A stretch of 6,795 nt of DNA, taken from NCBI GenBank assembly GCA_031270205.1, contig JAISYA010000076.1:1-6795 (forward strand), read 5' to 3'. The position numbers and the translations under genes are program-made. The notes below the pieces were generated by a model, which saw only the letters and a list, made by a program, of their open reading frames with translations, ran no database searches and had not been told where the DNA came from. The stretch's first letter is position 1, and each line of letters begins with the position of its first letter. Source of the DNA: Treponema sp. (GTDB lineage: Bacteria; Spirochaetota; Spirochaetia; Treponematales; Breznakiellaceae). Shown in pieces: positions 6,180-6,795 of the stretch.

Positions 6180-6193
6180 GTCCGGCGCCGGAC
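6180..6193. repeat. 14-bp perfect GC palindrome right after the ROK stop codon
   Basis: GTCCGGCGCCGGAC at 6180-6193 equals its own reverse complement and directly abuts the TAA (6196-6194) of the ROK-family gene. In RNA it could form a short 5-bp hairpin, but no T tract follows on the minus strand, so intrinsic termination is doubtful. It also touches the upstream limit of the transposase scar, so it could be a junction product. Confidence 0.4.
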
Positions 6194-6795
6194 TTAAATC
6201 GAATCAATAAACCGTGAAATAAAATACAGGGCGGCGCCGGCGGCGATGGAGTTGGTCTTGTAACGGCTGATCTCAAGGTAGTCCGCGTCTTTTTCAAAGG
6301 TGTTCAGCTTGGCGGCCCGTTTTTTTACCTCGTCCATGTATTTTTCCAGATATTCCGCCACATACCCTCCCATGATGATCTTGCAGTCAAAAAGGGCCTG
6401 CAGGTTGTTTACCGCCAGGGCCAGATTGTCAAGGTACGCGTCCCATATTTTCCGGGCGTTTTTGCTCCCCCCCTCAAGCTGGCGGAAAAATTCTTCAAGG
6501 TTCCCCCCGCAGGGGGCGGAAAGCACGGTCGCCGCGAGATAGGGATCGGCACAGCCCTTCTGCCCGCAGTAACAGGTTTTGCCGCCGGGACGAAGGGTCA
6601 GGTGGCCTATTTCCCCGCTGTGGAAATGAGCGCCCCCCAGAATCTGGTTGTTGATCATCACCGCGCCCCCCACGTTGTTGCTCAGGCTGATGTAGAAGGC
6701 GTTCCCCGGTTCTCCCCTGATCCAGAATTCGGCCAGCCCTGCCGCGCTGGCGTCGTTAAGCAGGGCCGAAGGGTACGGTACATACCGGGAAAAAT
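6194..6795 (-). CDS. ROK-family protein, probably a sugar-responsive repressor (5' end outside window)
   Basis: The last 199 residues of a ROK-family protein (repressor/ORF/sugar kinase) are visible, starting two bases into the window edge. Features in order are NDASAAGLAE with the sugar-binding/catalytic-position Asp14, GEIGH (60-64), and the zinc motif with His64 and Cys74, Cys76 and Cys81 (CYCGQKGC). A C-terminal stretch IIMGGYVAEYL and a final AAGAALYFISRF helix complete the fold. ROK kinases have a phosphate-binding Gly-Thr-Gly before the second strand; here it reads LSNNVGGAVM, similar to the HNVGAGV of NagC/Mlc repressors. The residue after the last zinc Cys is Ala-Asp rather than the usual Leu-Glu. 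A DNA-binding domain would lie upstream, outside the window, so regulator versus kinase cannot be settled. It lies 452 bases upstream of the importer ATPase on the same strand, the usual place for its regulator. Confidence 0.85.
   Translation of the reverse strand, partial: FSRYVPYPSALLNDASAAGLAEFWIRGEPGNAFYISLSNNVGGAVMINNQILGGAHFHSGEIGHLTLRPGGKTCYCGQKGCADPYLAATVLSAPCGGNLEEFFRQLEGGSKNARKIWDAYLDNLALAVNNLQALFDCKIIMGGYVAEYLEKYMDEVKKRAAKLNTFEKDADYLEISRYKTNSIAAGAALYFISRFIDSI

Noticed and set aside
1..6795. CRISPR array, tRNA, rRNA, toxin-antitoxin pair, phage or defence genes
   Set aside because: No regularly spaced repeats, cloverleaf or relevant protein families were seen on either strand.

Overview
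The window carries the tail of a DNA replication gene and a complete sugar-type ABC importer operon with a dipeptidase at its end. A ROK-family protein lies at the far edge. Two degraded gene fragments sit in the gaps. The organism looks like a free-living or gut spirochaete of the Treponema type. That is an inference from the signal peptide of the binding protein (a Phe-Ala-Gly-Gly junction followed by a Gly/Ser-rich linker), the moderately GC-rich but mixed base composition and the importer type. It is not proven here.

Layout from left to right. Positions 1-336 (+) are the last 111 codons of DNA polymerase I (polA). The gap at 337-557 holds a recognisable remnant of a flavin oxidoreductase of the Old Yellow Enzyme/2,4-dienoyl-CoA reductase type, open from 395 to 556 on the + strand but lacking everything except a short C-proximal piece. 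Everything from 558 onward reads on the minus strand. In order of transcription (right to left) it is: ROK-family protein (6795-6194, 5' end outside the window); a transposase remnant (about 6179-6000); a strong sigma70-type promoter (5980-5952); a roughly 204-base leader with an inverted repeat; an RbsA/MglA-type double ATPase (5741-4251); an RbsC-type permease (4249-3293); a 100-base gap with a hairpin and operator-like dyads; a periplasmic sugar-type binding protein (3192-2119); a strong 13-bp hairpin (2101-2068); and a PepD-type M20 dipeptidase (2030-558).

The three importer proteins form a complete CUT2-type uptake system: the binding protein captures the ligand, the permease probably forms a homodimeric channel, and the tandem ATPase drives it. 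The ligand cannot be read from sequence. The ROK protein carries the sugar- and zinc-binding signature but has Asn-Asn-Val-Gly where ROK kinases have the phosphate-binding Gly-Thr-Gly. It is therefore more likely the local sugar-responsive repressor than a kinase, and the dyads are candidate operators. The dipeptidase follows the importer without a promoter I can see, so it may be expressed by readthrough past the hairpin.

I found no CRISPR array, tRNA or rRNA, and no sign of a new defence or mobile system. The points most worth a second look are the two gene remnants, the promoter and leader at the edge of the transposase scar, the regulatory structures between permease and binding protein, and an apparent Asp-to-Asn change at a metal-ligand position in the dipeptidase.
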